DNA from: Diplonema papillatum
Lineage: Eukaryota > Euglenozoa > Diplonemea > Diplonemida > Diplonemidae
Reading direction: 5' to 3'
Length of the DNA: 64,000 bases
Assembly: GCA_030068145.1 (NCBI GenBank)
Contig: JAPJBO010000043.1
Coordinates: forward strand, 372,001 to 436,000
This document shows, piece after piece, positions 19,125 through 30,300 of the stretch; within the stretch, counting starts at the first letter, position 1, and each line of letters begins with the position of its first letter. A program made the translations under genes and the position numbers. Under the pieces are notes generated by a model, which was not told the DNA's origin, did no database searches, and was given only the letters and a program-made list of their open reading frames with translations.

Positions 19125-21244
19125 GAGGTCGACAACCTGTCTTAGATCTGCATGAGATCAGATGCAACACATCACGGGATGTGCAATCCAGTATCGTGCA
19201 CCTTTTCCGTCAACTCGTTTGAAAGGACGCAGAACAGACTCAGCAAGCTACGGAAGCGCTCTTTCTCGGAAGAACGGTCTGTCGGCAAGCAGTCTCCGAT
19301 CTGCACGAGCTCAGACGCAACGCATCACTGATGAACTATCGGAATGATGCGCCTTTTGTCACCTTTTGCACGCCGACTTGTTGGTCGACTACGGAAGAGC
19401 ACCCTGCAGTTCCCTGGTGGAGTGGCACGATTGAAGTTATGAGAGGCCTCGTCCTGTACCAGGTCTGCCGGGCATAGCCTGCCACGCGGGAGCAAAGCTA
19501 CTCGCATTTTGACGGTGCCGAGGAGCAGAACCGCGATCCCGCGGGTCAAGTGGCTGCCGAATTTCCGAACGAAAAGCAACTACAAGGCGAGGCGCGGCTT
19601 GAGTTAGGGGCATGTGCCTGATGTGACCCCAGGGGTCTTCAGGTCGTTGGACCCGAATCAGTTTCTGCGCTCCCATCTAAACGATCATTGTACAAGGTGG
19701 CCAGTCGGTTACGCACAGCGTCAGTCAGTCGACGAAGAATCCGTCCACGCCTTTGTCCTTGCATTCTTCCTCAGGACGCCCGGTTCTTCGGAGGCACGAG
19801 CACATCGATTCGCGATGGTTTAGGCGTCGTATGTTGGTGCAAAAAGAAGGGCCAGCAAAAGCGAACTTTAACTCTTAAAAAGAACAACAACAAGAGGTCA
19901 CCGACGCCGCTCGCGGTCGCACAACTCGGCCATCTCTTATATAGTAAAAATATGGTTCTCTCCCAGCGCCGTGGCTCCGGAAAGGATCAGGGATCGGGCC
20001 ACGAAGGTTTAACCCGGTGATCACTCACCAGCTCTCCTCCTCAGGTTCAAGCACTACTAAGTAGTGGAGCTACACACACCCTTTGCTCATTTTTGTATTG
20101 CTTTTCTACACAAGCATCTTCTTCGAACAAGCGAAGAAGACTTGGTTCAGCCAGCATCAATCATGCATGAGAGGTAGTGTTCTGTCTAAACATTAAATTA
20201 CGATTTTCCCCATCGTGCTGAAGAAAGCGAAGGAAGAAGAAATCTTTTTCGGGTTCCGTCCAACTTTCCAAAGAGCTGCGCAGCCGCTAATTTCCAGTTG
20301 TACAGTCGAAATCCGAGCGACCCCCCGTTCCGCTCATCACGTTTCCTGCTTTCTAGCCTGTCCACATTTTCTCCCCTCCCCCAACCCGATGCCGGACAAT
20401 CATCGGACTATGCGACAATCATGATGTTGGTCCAACGCGAACACAAGGGCCCCGAGGGTGCTGTGTTGGTGAGAGTTCGCGGGTCATTCCTTTTTACCAG
20501 AACCCCACAATTCTGCCGCTTGCGGGTGAATCCCGAGCACAAGGCCCTTCTTATTCCTTTTTCAAGAGTTCATCCGTCAGCAAATATAGCACTTCCAGCA
20601 CAAACGGCTGCACATGAAGAAGGAAAGCGAAGCACGACGAAAACCTCAGATCATCATACCTATTACCCGCATACTACCCGCCTCACAGCCTCTATGGTCA
20701 ACCGGAGACCCTAAATCACAGAACCTCTAAACCACAATAAACGCTAGAAAACGTGCACGCAACCAAGTCGTCCCCCCAGAGAGAGGTGTACACCTTGTAC
20801 ATGCGAAGAGCAAGAAACCTTTCATCATCACTTTCATCACTGTTGATCAGTACTTCGTTTATCATGTGCAAGCATCATGATCCGTTGTTCTGTTGATGTC
20901 AATTTAGGTCAGAACCTCGAGCACAAGGTTCCTGCTTCCTTTTTTCCTAGCACCAGACGTGAGCATCACGTCCCTTTCCGTAAGAACATCCACCCGTAAA
21001 GCTTTGTCCGGTGCGGAGCGCCATAAAGCAATCAACGTAGTTTGTACTGTATTGGCGTATTTTCCGTGAGTCTTTTTCCGCTTCTTTTTCTTTTGCTGTT
21101 TCTTCTGTTTGCTCGCTCTTTCATCTACTCAGCAGGGCCATGTAAGCGAGTATTTTCGACGTCACTGCCCTTTCCAACGGGTTCCGCATCCACAGCAGCA
21201 ACTCCCCATAGCGAGATCGGATCTTCTTCTTTAGCCACACGCAA

Positions 21245-21350
21245 TGTGCGAGGAACTGACTGCCTAAGTATCTGATCGTGATCATTTTGCCAATTTGCCA
21301 CCTGAAACCACGTCCTGGATTTGGGCTCAGGGTAGTGCACCAACGAAACG
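21245..21350 (+). repeat. dispersed repeat family A, copy 3
   Basis: Contains TGCGAGGAACTGACTGCC and CCACCTGAAACCACGTCC-GGATTTGGGCTCAGGGTAGTGC as in the copies at 2545 and 9240. Confidence 0.7.
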
Positions 21351-21450
21351 TTTTGCAGTTCGGCTTCTTGAGCTAATTCGAATCGCTTGACGTCTAGACG
21401 TTCTTGCTTCCCCCGCGAGAGTGTACATTTTCGCTGTTTTAGCATACGAA

Positions 21451-21546
21451 ATGTGCGAGAACACGGAACCGCCTGAGTAGGACCCTCGCATGATTGGCGC
21501 GCAACTGCGTCTAGGGTTTGGGTCTAAGGTTGCGGTGAACGAAAAT
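21451..21546 (+). repeat. dispersed repeat family A, divergent copy 4
   Basis: About 100 bp after copy 3. Starts AGCATACGAAATGTGCGAGA like AGCCACACGCAATGTGCGAGG in copy 3, keeps GAACCGCC-GAGTAGG-CC from copy 1, and ends GGTGAACGAAAA; the centre is diverged. Confidence 0.45.
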
Positions 21547-22225
21547 ATCTTGTTTTCCCATTCTTTTCGCTTCTCCTACCCTCTAGCGGGTACGGATTTT
21601 GGTTCAGTGCTCACCACTACTTTGGCGAGTTCCGTGCGTTGTGTCTCTGCCAGTTTTTATCTAGTCGTGCAAGACAAGCAAGATTAATGCTTTCCCGACA
21701 AGAAAACAAAAACGAACACGGCAAAAGAAAAAAGAGGGCTTCTTTCACCGGAAGTACTTCCTGCTACTTGCTCTCGCTTTCGCACCTATTTCCCGAGCGT
21801 TTTAGGACCACCTGAGTGGCAGATTTCGAGTTTTGGGTTGCTGCCCCCCTCCTTTTTCCGGCAAAACAGGGTCCTTTTAGGGTCCCGGCGGTTTGGCGAC
21901 ACCCCGGGCGTTTTAGCAACCCACACCGGTGTGGATCAAACTTTCCTGGGGTCCGAATGTTTTTGGGTTCCCTGTGGTTGAGTCCCAGTCGGGCTGTTTT
22001 TTTGTGGCTGCGGGTTGAGTTTTCGATGGTTTTCACGGTGAACACACGGGAAGTCGTACACCGACTTGGTTCTTTCTACTTGCCCTTCCTGCGGTGACGT
22101 GACGATTGGAGGAAAAAGATGCTTGCAGCTATAGGCGCGTAACAACTCGGGGTAGCTCACGCATTCCTCTAGACTTGGTTCTGGCGGAACGCCTCTTAAG
22201 CTGGAACCCAGTCTAAAAGAAGGGG

Positions 22226-22478
22226 TATTTCCCTTCGAGCCATCAAAACAAATTTAATTCCCTAACAGCCAGCAAAAACAAATTTATTTCCCTTCGAGCC
22301 AGCAACACAAATTTAATTCCTTAACAGCCAGCAAAACAAATTTAATTCCCTAACAGCCAGCAAAAACAAATTTATTTCCCTAACAGCCAGCAAAAACAAT
22401 TGCATTCCCTTACAGCCAGCAAAACAATTTTAATTCTCTTATAGCCAGCAGCAAAACAAATTTAATTCCCTTATAGCA
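22226..22478 (-). repeat. tandem array of a 29-30-bp repeat (left arm, inverted to the array at 24.8 kb)
   Basis: Eight to nine imperfect copies of a 29-30-bp unit that reads AACAGCCAGCAAAACAAATTTAATTCCC on the plus strand, with TTCGAGCC and TTATAGCC variants. Its reverse complement is the unit of the array at 24791-25108. The two arrays face each other around the partial rDNA. Confidence 0.9.
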
Positions 22479-22644
22479 CTTGACCAGAACAGTCCACCAG
22501 CCTGGACAGCTTGACCACACCAGTCCCACCAGTCTGGACGCCTGGACAGGATGACCAGTTCTACCAGCCTGGGTGAGAAAACATTGGTTGCCCACAGAGC
22601 AGGACCTGTCCTGCTGTAGGAAGGAGTGGGGGCGAAATGACAAG

Positions 22645-23090
22645 ATTGTTAAAAGTCACATAAGGGGACTGCGCGCGACTTATAGCGCGCGGAATAGCGA
22701 GCCAATAGCAGGTCTGTGATGCTCCTAAATGTCCTAGGCTGCACGCGCACTACACTGACGCATTAAACGAGTTTGAAAGCCTTCCGGCTACCTTGAAGAG
22801 GATGGGAAATCTTTTGAACTTGCGTCGTGATGAGGATCGATGATTGCAATTATTCTCCTTGAATGAGGAATGCCTAGTAGGCGCAAGTCATCAGCTTGCA
22901 CTGATTACGTCCCTGCCATTTGTACACACCGCCCGTCGTTGCTACCGATTGGCTGTGGGATAGAGCTTGGGAGAGGGAAGCTCGTTCTTGGCAACAAGTT
23001 CAGCGCCCGAATCCAAGCAATGTTTCTCAGCTAGAGGAAGCAAAAGTCGTAACAAGGTTGCTGTAGGTGAACCTGCAGCAGGATCATTAC
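22645..23090 (+). rRNA. 18S (SSU) rRNA, 3' end
   Basis: The 3' quarter of SSU rRNA. It has AAGGGGACTG, AGCAGGTCTGTGATGCTCCT, CACGCGCACTACACTGA, ATTGCAATTATTCTCC, GATTACGTCCCTGCCATTTG, TACACACCGCCCGTCGTTG, AAGTCGTAACAAGG and the terminal GTAGGTGAACCTGCAG...GGATCATTA. Helix 45 has a compensated GCTG/CAGC stem instead of TCCG/CGGA. GATGCTCCT and GCGCACTACA are features I associate with kinetoplastid-type SSU. The 5' three quarters are missing: before 22645 the sequence is an ACCAG-rich spacer. It therefore cannot give a complete SSU unless the rest lies elsewhere. Confidence 0.93.
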
Positions 23091-23244
23091 CAAAGATTTC
23101 AATTCTGAATGGAATGAGGAAACGACTTTCAAACAGATTGGAAACCGAGGATTCAAACATGGTCATGAAGGAAATCGAAAATCCCGAGCAATCGGAAAGG
23201 CAAAACAACTGTTCCCCTCGGCTCAACTGCGGTTGATCGAGGGT
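23091..23244 (+). other. ITS1
   Basis: The 154 bases between the end of 18S and the start of 5.8S. No coding or repeat content. Confidence 0.8.
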
Positions 23245-23410
23245 GACATCAATTGCACTTATCGGTGGATGTCTTGGCTCTGGGAACGATGAAGACCGCG
23301 GCCAGACGCGATAGTCAATGGGAATTGCAGAAGCATGAGACTCATCAGGTCGTCGAACGCATCAGCGGGCTGGGTTCGCCCATGCCCATCAGCAGTTGAG
23401 TGTCGCTTGA
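23245..23410 (+). rRNA. 5.8S rRNA
   Basis: Begins near ACATCAATTGCACTTATCGG and contains GGATGTCTTGGCTC, AACGATGAAGA, a GCGATA box, GAATTGCAG, TCGTCGAACGCATC and GAGTGTCGCTT, in the normal order of 5.8S. The usual GCAGCGAAATGCGATA part is changed to GCGGCCAGACGCGATAG. Length about 165 nt, as expected. It follows ITS1 in standard order. Confidence 0.9.
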
Positions 23411-23580
23411 AAATCTAATCTCTCAGACTGCGTTCGACTCTTGATTCGATGGTGATTGGCTTGCTGATTATTGTTGATCGAGTTGAATCGGTTTGAATGA
23501 GAATGTAAGTTTGAAAGTACGAATCACAGGACGTGGAACATGATTCGTAGGACCGCTGAGCACAAAGTTACCTAGTTTCA

Positions 23581-23713
23581 AAACACCGCAACGGAGCAGG
23601 CGCCCGGCAGGCATTAGGCTCGGTCAGGACTGATCCCTCACACCGAAGTGATCACGGGTTGCCTTGTGAGCGTTAGATGCGCGGGGCTGAACTCAGGCTG
23701 CATGAGTGGGTTT
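23581..23713 (+). repeat. 133-bp direct duplication, copy 1
   Basis: Nearly identical to 23854-23985 (few substitutions, for example ATCACGGG to ATCATGGG). The copies are offset by 273 bp and lie downstream of the 5.8S gene. Confidence 0.9.
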
Positions 23714-23853
23714 TATCAGGTAATGATGGCCCTCCACACCAGATCTCAAGAGTAAGCTTCGTTTCCAAAAGTCGTGATCAAGTCTGTATACCCACAGAAG
23801 GCGCGAACTTAACGCAAGGACCCTTCAGACGTGGAACGCATTGGTCAGAAAGC

Positions 23854-23985
23854 AAACACCGCAACGGAGCAGGCGCCCGGCAGGCATTAGGCTCGGTCAG
23901 GACTGATCCCTCACACCGAAGTGATCATGGGTTGCCTTGTGAGCGCTAGGTGCGCGGGGCTGAACTCAGGCTGCATAGTGGGTTT
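23854..23985 (+). repeat. 133-bp direct duplication, copy 2
   Basis: Second copy of 23581-23713; it lacks one G in GCATGAGTGGG. Confidence 0.9.
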
Positions 23986-24452
23986 GCTGTACTGCCGTAG
24001 CATCGATCAGCGAGTAAACGTATCCATCCCTGGCCGTGGCGCTCGATGGCTTCGGTAAACCGCATCGCGTATACAGACGAGACTTGACTCCGTACTTAGA
24101 GAGCGAATTCTGTTGATCGTAGAGCAGATGACTTTACGCAGGATGATGCAATATTAACCCCCCCCTTCCCGCTTTGTCCTCCCAAAAAAAAAGGGGATAC
24201 CTGCCAGGATGCATGCCTTTGACGAAACAATCATGGCTCACGAACTAAGCAAAGGGATGGAAGGGATAAGCACACCCTGAAAAAGGATACACATGCGTGC
24301 AAAAGCAAGCCTGTACATATGGAGGAACCGACCGGGTTATTGTGAAACACGCGAACATGCAATAGGAGTAGGGCCCCCCTACATTTTACAGTGCCGTAGG
24401 GGGTTCGCGCGGACATGAATCCTTTCTGAATCAAAAGGAAGCGCCTTGATTA

Positions 24453-24520
24453 TACAGTGAGTTTGATTATGGTGCTGGAATTGATGTACAGTGAGTTTGA
24501 TTATGGTGCTGGAATTGATG
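24453..24520 (+). repeat. perfect 34-bp tandem duplication
   Basis: The unit TACAGTGAGTTTGATTATGG plus 14 more bases occurs twice head to tail without mismatch, indicating a recent event. It lies between the rDNA piece and the right 30-bp array. Confidence 0.95.
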
Positions 24521-24654
24521 AAGTAAGAATACTGATTGCTCCTGGGGAGTGATCAGTGCTGTAGGGGACCAGTGCCTGTCAACGGCAATGTCGGAAATTG
24601 TTTTCTTCAATGTTGTCAGGGAAATGCACTTTGCAAATTATGAGCAAAATCTGG

Positions 24655-24765
24655 AGGCAATGGCCAAAGTCTAAACCCGGCAACAGAGGCCAAAATAGGC
24701 CAAACTATGGGCAAATCGGCCAAAATGGCAAAAAATGGCCAAAATAGGCCAACATCCGGAAAATG
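24655..24765 (+). repeat. degenerate GGCCAAAATA-type short repeats
   Basis: Irregular repetitions of GGCCAAAATAGGCCAAA and similar words. Confidence 0.7.
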
Positions 24766-24790
24766 TGAAAATTCCAAAAAAAAGTGCTGT

Positions 24791-25108
24791 TGCTGGCTAT
24801 AAGGGAATTAAATTTGATTTTGCTGGCTCGAAGGGAATTAAATTTGTTTTTGCTGGCTGTAAGGGAATTAAATTTGTTCTGATGGCTCGAAGGGAATTAA
24901 ATTTGTTTTGCTGGCTCGAAGGGAAATAAATTTGTTTTTGCTGGCTCGAAGGGAATTAATTTTGTTTTGCTGGCTCGAAGGGAAAAAGATTTGTTTCTGC
25001 TGGCTCGAAGGGAATAGAATTTGTTTTGCTGGCTCGAAGGGAATTAATTTTTTTTTTGCTGGCTGTTAGGGAATTTCAATTGTACCTGCTGGCTATAAGG
25101 TAAATTGC
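24791..25108 (+). repeat. tandem array of a 29-30-bp repeat (right arm)
   Basis: About ten to eleven imperfect copies of GGCTCGAAGGGAATTAAATT plus TGTTTTGCT, with GGCTATAAGGG and GGCTGTTAGGG variants. It is the reverse complement of the left array (22226-22478), so the partial rDNA and its flank lie between two inverted arrays. Confidence 0.92.
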
Positions 25109-25474
25109 TCCTAAAAGAATGCATGAGTCACTCAGGGCACATGACTTATCGGGCCACGCGATCGACAACCCCTCGAAGTTCCCGTCCGGATCCCGTGTCT
25201 CCAACTGGGTCCATTCGAGGCGCCCAGCCCTTCATCAGCCAATTCGCAACGTTGCTGAGAACGCCTCGGGTCCGAAGAACTCCAAAAAGAACCGACTGCG
25301 CGACTCGACTAAAGGGTTGCTGCTGGCAACGACAACTACTGCCAGGGTTATTGGCCCTGACATCCCAGTAAAAGCAACACACAGTAGCGGCGGATGCTCG
25401 TGGCCATTTGGAAGTGAGAGTTCATTACGGGTGAGTTGTTTAAGAACAGAGGGTCGGCAAACAGACCTCTGTGG

Positions 25475-26545
25475 TTTTCGGATGCAAATCCTATGTGGTA
25501 CCCCGTGTTGGTCCGTCCGGGCTGGTCGCTTCGCCTTCGTCTTGCATCACCTCGTCACCACTCCCTGCCGCACGGGCTTCTTTGGTTTGTGCCACCTGCG
25601 ACGCGGGCCGCTTTACTGCTCGTCTGTGCGTCGACTGTTCTGTACTCGTTGCCTTATTCCGCGATTGCCGCTTCTCGTACCGACCGCGCATGCCTTTCCT
25701 GTTCTGCCTTCGCCTCTGTGTCCGTCGGCCGCCTCGGCTCGGGCGTCCTGCTGCGCTATCTGAATCCGCGTAGTTTGTGCGTATGAGTCGATCTTTGAGT
25801 GCGTGAGCCCCTCCGAAGAAAGGTCCATCCCACTAGTTCCAAGTTACTTAGCCCGGGTCTCTGGGTCGCGTCCCCCTCCTTCTCTTGGTCGCCTGGTCTT
25901 GCGTCTTGTTGGTCCGTCGGGCTGGTCGCTTCCCCTTCGTCTTGTATCACCTCGTCACCACTCCCTGCCGCACGGGCTTCTTCTGTTTGTGCCACCGGCC
26001 GCTTAAGCGACGGCTGTTGCCTTATCCGCGATTGCCGCTTCTCGTACCGCGCCTGCCTTCCTGTTCTGCCTTCGCCTCTGTGGTCCGTCGGCCGCCTCGG
26101 CTCGGGCGTCCTGCTGCGCTATCTGAATCCGCGTAGTTTGTGCGTATAATCGATCTTTGAGTGCGTGAGCCCCTCCGAAGAAAGGTCCATCACACTAGTT
26201 CCAAGCTACTTAGCCCGGGTCTCTGGGTCGCGTCCCCCTCCTTCTCTTGGTCGCCTGGTCTTGCGTCTTGTTGATCCGTCCGGGCTGGGGGCTTCGCGCT
26301 TCCCCTTCGTCTTGCATCACCTCGTCTCCACTCCCTGCCGCACGGGCTTCTACGTTTTGTGCCACCTGCGACGCGGGTCGCTTTACTGCTTTTCTGCGCG
26401 ACGGCTGCTCTGTACTCGTTGCCTTATCCGCGATTGCCGCTTCTCGTACCGACCGCGTCTGCCTTTCCTGTTCTGCCTTTCGCCTCTGTGGTCCGTCGGC
26501 CGCCTCAGCTCGGGCGTCCTGCTGTGCTGTCTGGATCTCCTCGTC
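25475..26545 (-). repeat. LINE 3' tail in three tandem copies
   Basis: A unit of roughly 360 bp occurs about three times (approximately 25475-25770, 25765-26130, 26125-26545). Landmarks in each are GTTTGTGCGTAT, GATCTTTGAGTGCGTGAGCC, CTTAGCCCGGGTCTCTGGG and CCGCCTCGGCTCGGGCG. The middle copy has an internal deletion. A further partial copy lies at 34655-34800, just before the 5' end of the full LINE. On the minus strand the units encode repeated Arg/Lys/Ala-rich peptide. Confidence 0.85.
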
Positions 26546-27290
26546 TTCCTTCTTACGTTGCTTGGCACTCCGTGCTGCCCGCGCCGCTTGCGGCGCGGGC
26601 CTCTTCAGAGCCGGTCGTCCTCGTGCGCGCTGTTCCGCCTTCGTATCCTGGTTCGCGCCCTCTGCCTCCGGCGCACCTCGTGACACTTCCTTGCCCTGGG
26701 CGGTGTTCCTCTTCGAGCTCCTCCCTCCTCGTCCCGCCTGATTCTCCTGTTCCGCTAAGGTGAACCACTTCTGGGCCCGTCGCCCCCTTTCCTCGTCCGA
26801 TGGGTACCACTTTTTGAAATCGAATTTTCCTAGTCTCTCCCCGTCTTCCCTGCGCTCTGCTTGTACCGTTCCGTGTTCTGCCTTCGTGTACTCTCCTGCC
26901 GACACCTCGAGCCCTCGCAGCGCTTGCAGGGTATCTCTGCCCAGGATACAGCGCCTCTCCAGACCCTCCGTCCACCGTCCTGACGCGCCGAGCCGCCGAA
27001 GCCAACCTATTGATTTCTTTCTTGCCGGCAAAAGCTCCCCATCGTGGGTTCCTTGGAGCGTCTTGAGCATCCCCAACAGCGTCCTCATTTTTCCCGCGAG
27101 CGCAGCTCAATTCCATGAACGTCACGGTGTGCTCTGACCCGACGTGCGCCCACTGCAGCCTACTCATCCACCAGTGCACGGCCTTCCACAATTCTTCGCC
27201 GTGCTTCCACTGCTTCCCAACCATTTTTGCGTCAATTGCTGGGATGCTGACTCTCCTCGGTTTCGACGTCTTCCATCCCCATGGGTACAA
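26210..27290 (-). pseudogene. 3' end of a second LINE ORF2, frameshifted
   Basis: The minus-strand peptide YPWGWKTSK...GKQWKHGEELWKAVHWWM...HTVTFMELS aligns with the C-terminus of the complete LINE ORF2 upstream (YPWEWAPQ...PRNWKHGRALYLALAHWL...MAVTFIELA). Near 27090 the coding frame must shift: from there a different frame (27088-26210) continues with protein-like content (FDFKKWYPSDEERGRRAQKW), then Lys/Arg/Ala/Gln-rich sequence passing into the tail repeats. It starts only about 45 bp after the stop of the upstream ORF2. It is either a 5'-truncated neighbour in a head-to-tail arrangement or a duplicated 3' part of the same element. Confidence 0.7.
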
Positions 27291-27333
27291 GGCAGGCGAT
27301 GATGGCGTGATGTCTCTTGCTCTCTGTCATCCC

Positions 27334-30300
27334 TTATCCTCCATGCGCTTCCCCTTTCTGGCCTGCGTCCTCCTCTCCGTCCTCTGCGTCTTCCGGCCCA
27401 ACCGCCTTCTGTCCGCGTCGCGGCAGGTCCATTCCGGATTCGACTTCAAAGTCAACGGCGAGTTCTATGAACGTCACCGCCATCTCTTCCTCGCGCTTGG
27501 CCCAACGCAGACTCGCCAGCCAATGCGCCAGCGCTAAGTATAGCGCCCTTCCATGCTTCCAGTTTCTGGGCATGTAGTCCGCCAGTGAATTCTGGATCAC
27601 TTCCGTCTCCTGCGGCGCCCACTCCCAAGGATATGCAAGCCCACGTCCGTCGTTTTCCCGCTGCACCGGCTTCTTGTCCCTCCTCTGCCTCTCCAGGGTG
27701 ATCTGGACCATCATGCCCTGCACACTGTTGACAAGTTGGCGCGTCAAGCCCCTGCAGACCCATGCCCCTGCTCCTTCACCTCCTCTCTCTCTCTTCGGTT
27801 TGATCCCGCAAACGGACATACACTTCGGCCATTCCTGCCATTCTAGCGCGGTTACCGCATACGTCGTTCGTATGGCGTCCCACTCTCCACATCGCCACCA
27901 CATGTGTAGGTGGTCCTCGTCTTCCTTTCCGCAGTACTTGCACGTTGCGCTCGGTTGCATCTTCCGTTGGTGCAACCGCGTCTGCGGCAGCACTGCATCC
28001 GCCATGATGTGCCTGAGCACACCTCGTTCATACGCGCTAAGGTTGACGGCAGTCGCTCCGCGCTCTTCCCTAGCCTCCCCTTTCCCGCGCCCTACTTCCA
28101 GCAGTCGCAACGTTGCGTTGCGGTCCACGCCCTCACCAATCCCTTCCAGGTTCTTCCTGTCGATGTTCCGCCACCGCCAGAGCCTCAGGGCTTCGCGCGC
28201 CAGGTGCCCCAGCTCCTTGAGGTCGTCCAGTGTCCTCAGATCGACTTCCTTCCCTCGCCCGTCGCCCGTCTCCGTCTCGTCTGTATGGTCGTCGGGAATT
28301 CGGATCGACCACGGTCCCGTCCTTTGCCACTTCATGGCCTCTAACGTCCCGTCAAGCAAGTGTACCGGCCCCGAGGTGCTCGGGCAGGGAAAGACGCGGG
28401 CCGCCGCTTGCATGTGCGCCCTACACCTCTCCGAGTCCTTCATCAGCGCCATCCACGTCATGACTCGTCGGTAGTGCACGGCCACCGGTGGATCCACCAA
28501 GTGACCCTTCCTCACGAGCGAGAGGCTAATCGCGGCGCAACGTCCCCGCCTATCCCTACCTGCAAGTCCCCTTTCAATTGCAGCTGTCAACTGTGCGAGC
28601 CACTTCTTCTCCGGCTCCTGTACCTCTACCCCGTAAATTGCCTTCGGGATCACGACCGAAGCGTAGATCCTCTCCTTCTTCTCCTGCGGCAGGGGTAACT
28701 TGCCCGCCCTCTTCGCGATTTTGGACGCCTCGTCCAACCTGCTCGACAAGACCTTCTGGGCGCCTCCGTCGGTACCCAAACCTGCCCCCAAGCACTTCAA
28801 CCACGCCACCTTCTCGACCTCCTGGCCGGCTATCCGAGGGTTGGCCTCGGCTTCGCTCTTCCGCTTTCTCTTCCTACCGCCCTCCTCCTCGTCCGGTGGA
28901 CGCTTAGCCCTCAATACCGTCCATTTGCTCTTTCGGGCGTTGGGTCGCTGACCCGTGTCGCCGCAAAACTCCTCCGTCAGAGCCACTGCCCGCGTCATAT
29001 CCGGCTTCGTCCTCGTCACGACCTCGGTGTCATCCGCAAATGCTTGCGGTTCGGCCCCCGGGACCTCCTCTTCAACAAGATACATCCAGACCGACACGAG
29101 CGCGTTCAGGAAGATTACGCTCAGCGGACAGCCCTGCAGAATCCCGTTCGTCGCCTTGAACTCCTTCCCCAGCCCCGCCGGAAGCTTGAACCGTCGCCTC
29201 AGCTGGCGGTACATGCCCCGCACTGCATTCAACACTGATGGCGGCAGTCCCATGTCTTCCACAAGCTTCAACATGATCTCTTGCGGTATGCGGTCAAAAC
29301 ACTTGCTGTAGTCGAACGCCACGGCGAAAAGATCCTCGTCGTTCAGCAGAGCCGCTTCCATCTTCGCCGCCAAGAGCCAGTACACCTCCTGCGTCCTTCC
29401 CTTCTTCCTGAAACCGCGTTGATCGGGGTGCGCCCATGATTCTTGCCATTCCCTTACGAAACGGAGGCGCGTCGCCGCCCAGAGGCGGTACATAACGCTC
29501 GTTATCGTGATCGGGCGTTGCTCGAGAGGCTGCGGACCCTCCCCCTTCGGGATCAACACCACCAGCGCCTGCGCCACCACCTCGGGCCAGCTGCCGGCCC
29601 CCTCCACGTCGTTCAGCGCCAGCGCAATCACGTCGAGGAGAGGCACCGGCAGCGTCTTCAACTCGCACACTCGCCAGCCGTCCATCCCCCCGGCTTTCCG
29701 CGCCTTCATCTTCTTCAGCGTCGCGCTCAGGTCTTCTCCGGTCAACGGGCGGTCCTCGCAAGCTCCCCTCTTCACGTACTTGCCATACCTTCGCACGAAG
29801 TCCTCCCACTTCGGCTCCCGTACCTCCTTGTACATCTGGAACACGCCTCCCCACGCCTTCTCGCCTCGCAGGATCTCATCCATCTCATGGAGATCGGCGG
29901 TCACCGACCCATCTCCCCTCTCGACGAACAGGGTGCTGTGCCTCTCCGGCTGCTTGCACCAGTCGTAGACACGCTTGGGGTTGTCGTCGATCGCCCGACG
30001 CATCTCCCCCCTCCACGTTTCCAGCCTTTTTGTTCTCCTCGCCGCCCGCGTCCTTTCGTGCTCCTTCTTCAACATGCCGCAGAGCGCCTGCAGCTCAGGC
30101 AGTGCAGGCGGGTTCGCCTCCTCCCACAGGCGCGAATCAACGTGCTTGACGCCCGCCCTGCGGGCTTTTCTCCACACTCTCATCTCCTCCGTGCTCGGCT
30201 GGCCGCAGGTGTCCCGCTTCTCTCCCAGCCGCACCAGCTCCTCGAGTCTTCTGCAGGAGCCGAGTCTCGCCCTCGTGTCCCGGTCATCCGCATCCGCCTC

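Larger units (their letters stand above)
17450..22225. other. long intergenic stretch with repeats
   Basis: About 4.8 kb with no clear multi-exon gene. Apart from one short possible secreted-protein exon (18999-19124) it holds repeat-A copies (21245-21350, 21451-21546), a motif GTTCTGTCTAAACATTAAA at 20178 that recurs with one change at 36128, and at 20776-20850 a stretch similar to 43495-43570 (both have GCGAAGAGCAAGAA and a downstream TGATCAGT). Confidence 0.4.
23411..24160 (+). other. sequence after 5.8S, 28S not recognised
   Basis: ITS2 and 28S should follow, but I cannot find the conserved start of LSU (CTGAACTTAAGC) or any other LSU hallmark here. Instead there is a direct duplication of about 133 bp (23581-23713 and 23854-23985) starting AAACACCGCAACGGAGCAGG. 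It may be a highly diverged or fragmented LSU piece, spacer, or rearranged rDNA. Confidence 0.5.

Noticed and set aside
22226..25108. CRISPR-like array (30-bp repeats)
   Set aside because: The units are directly adjacent with no unique spacers and diverge irregularly; the context is eukaryotic.
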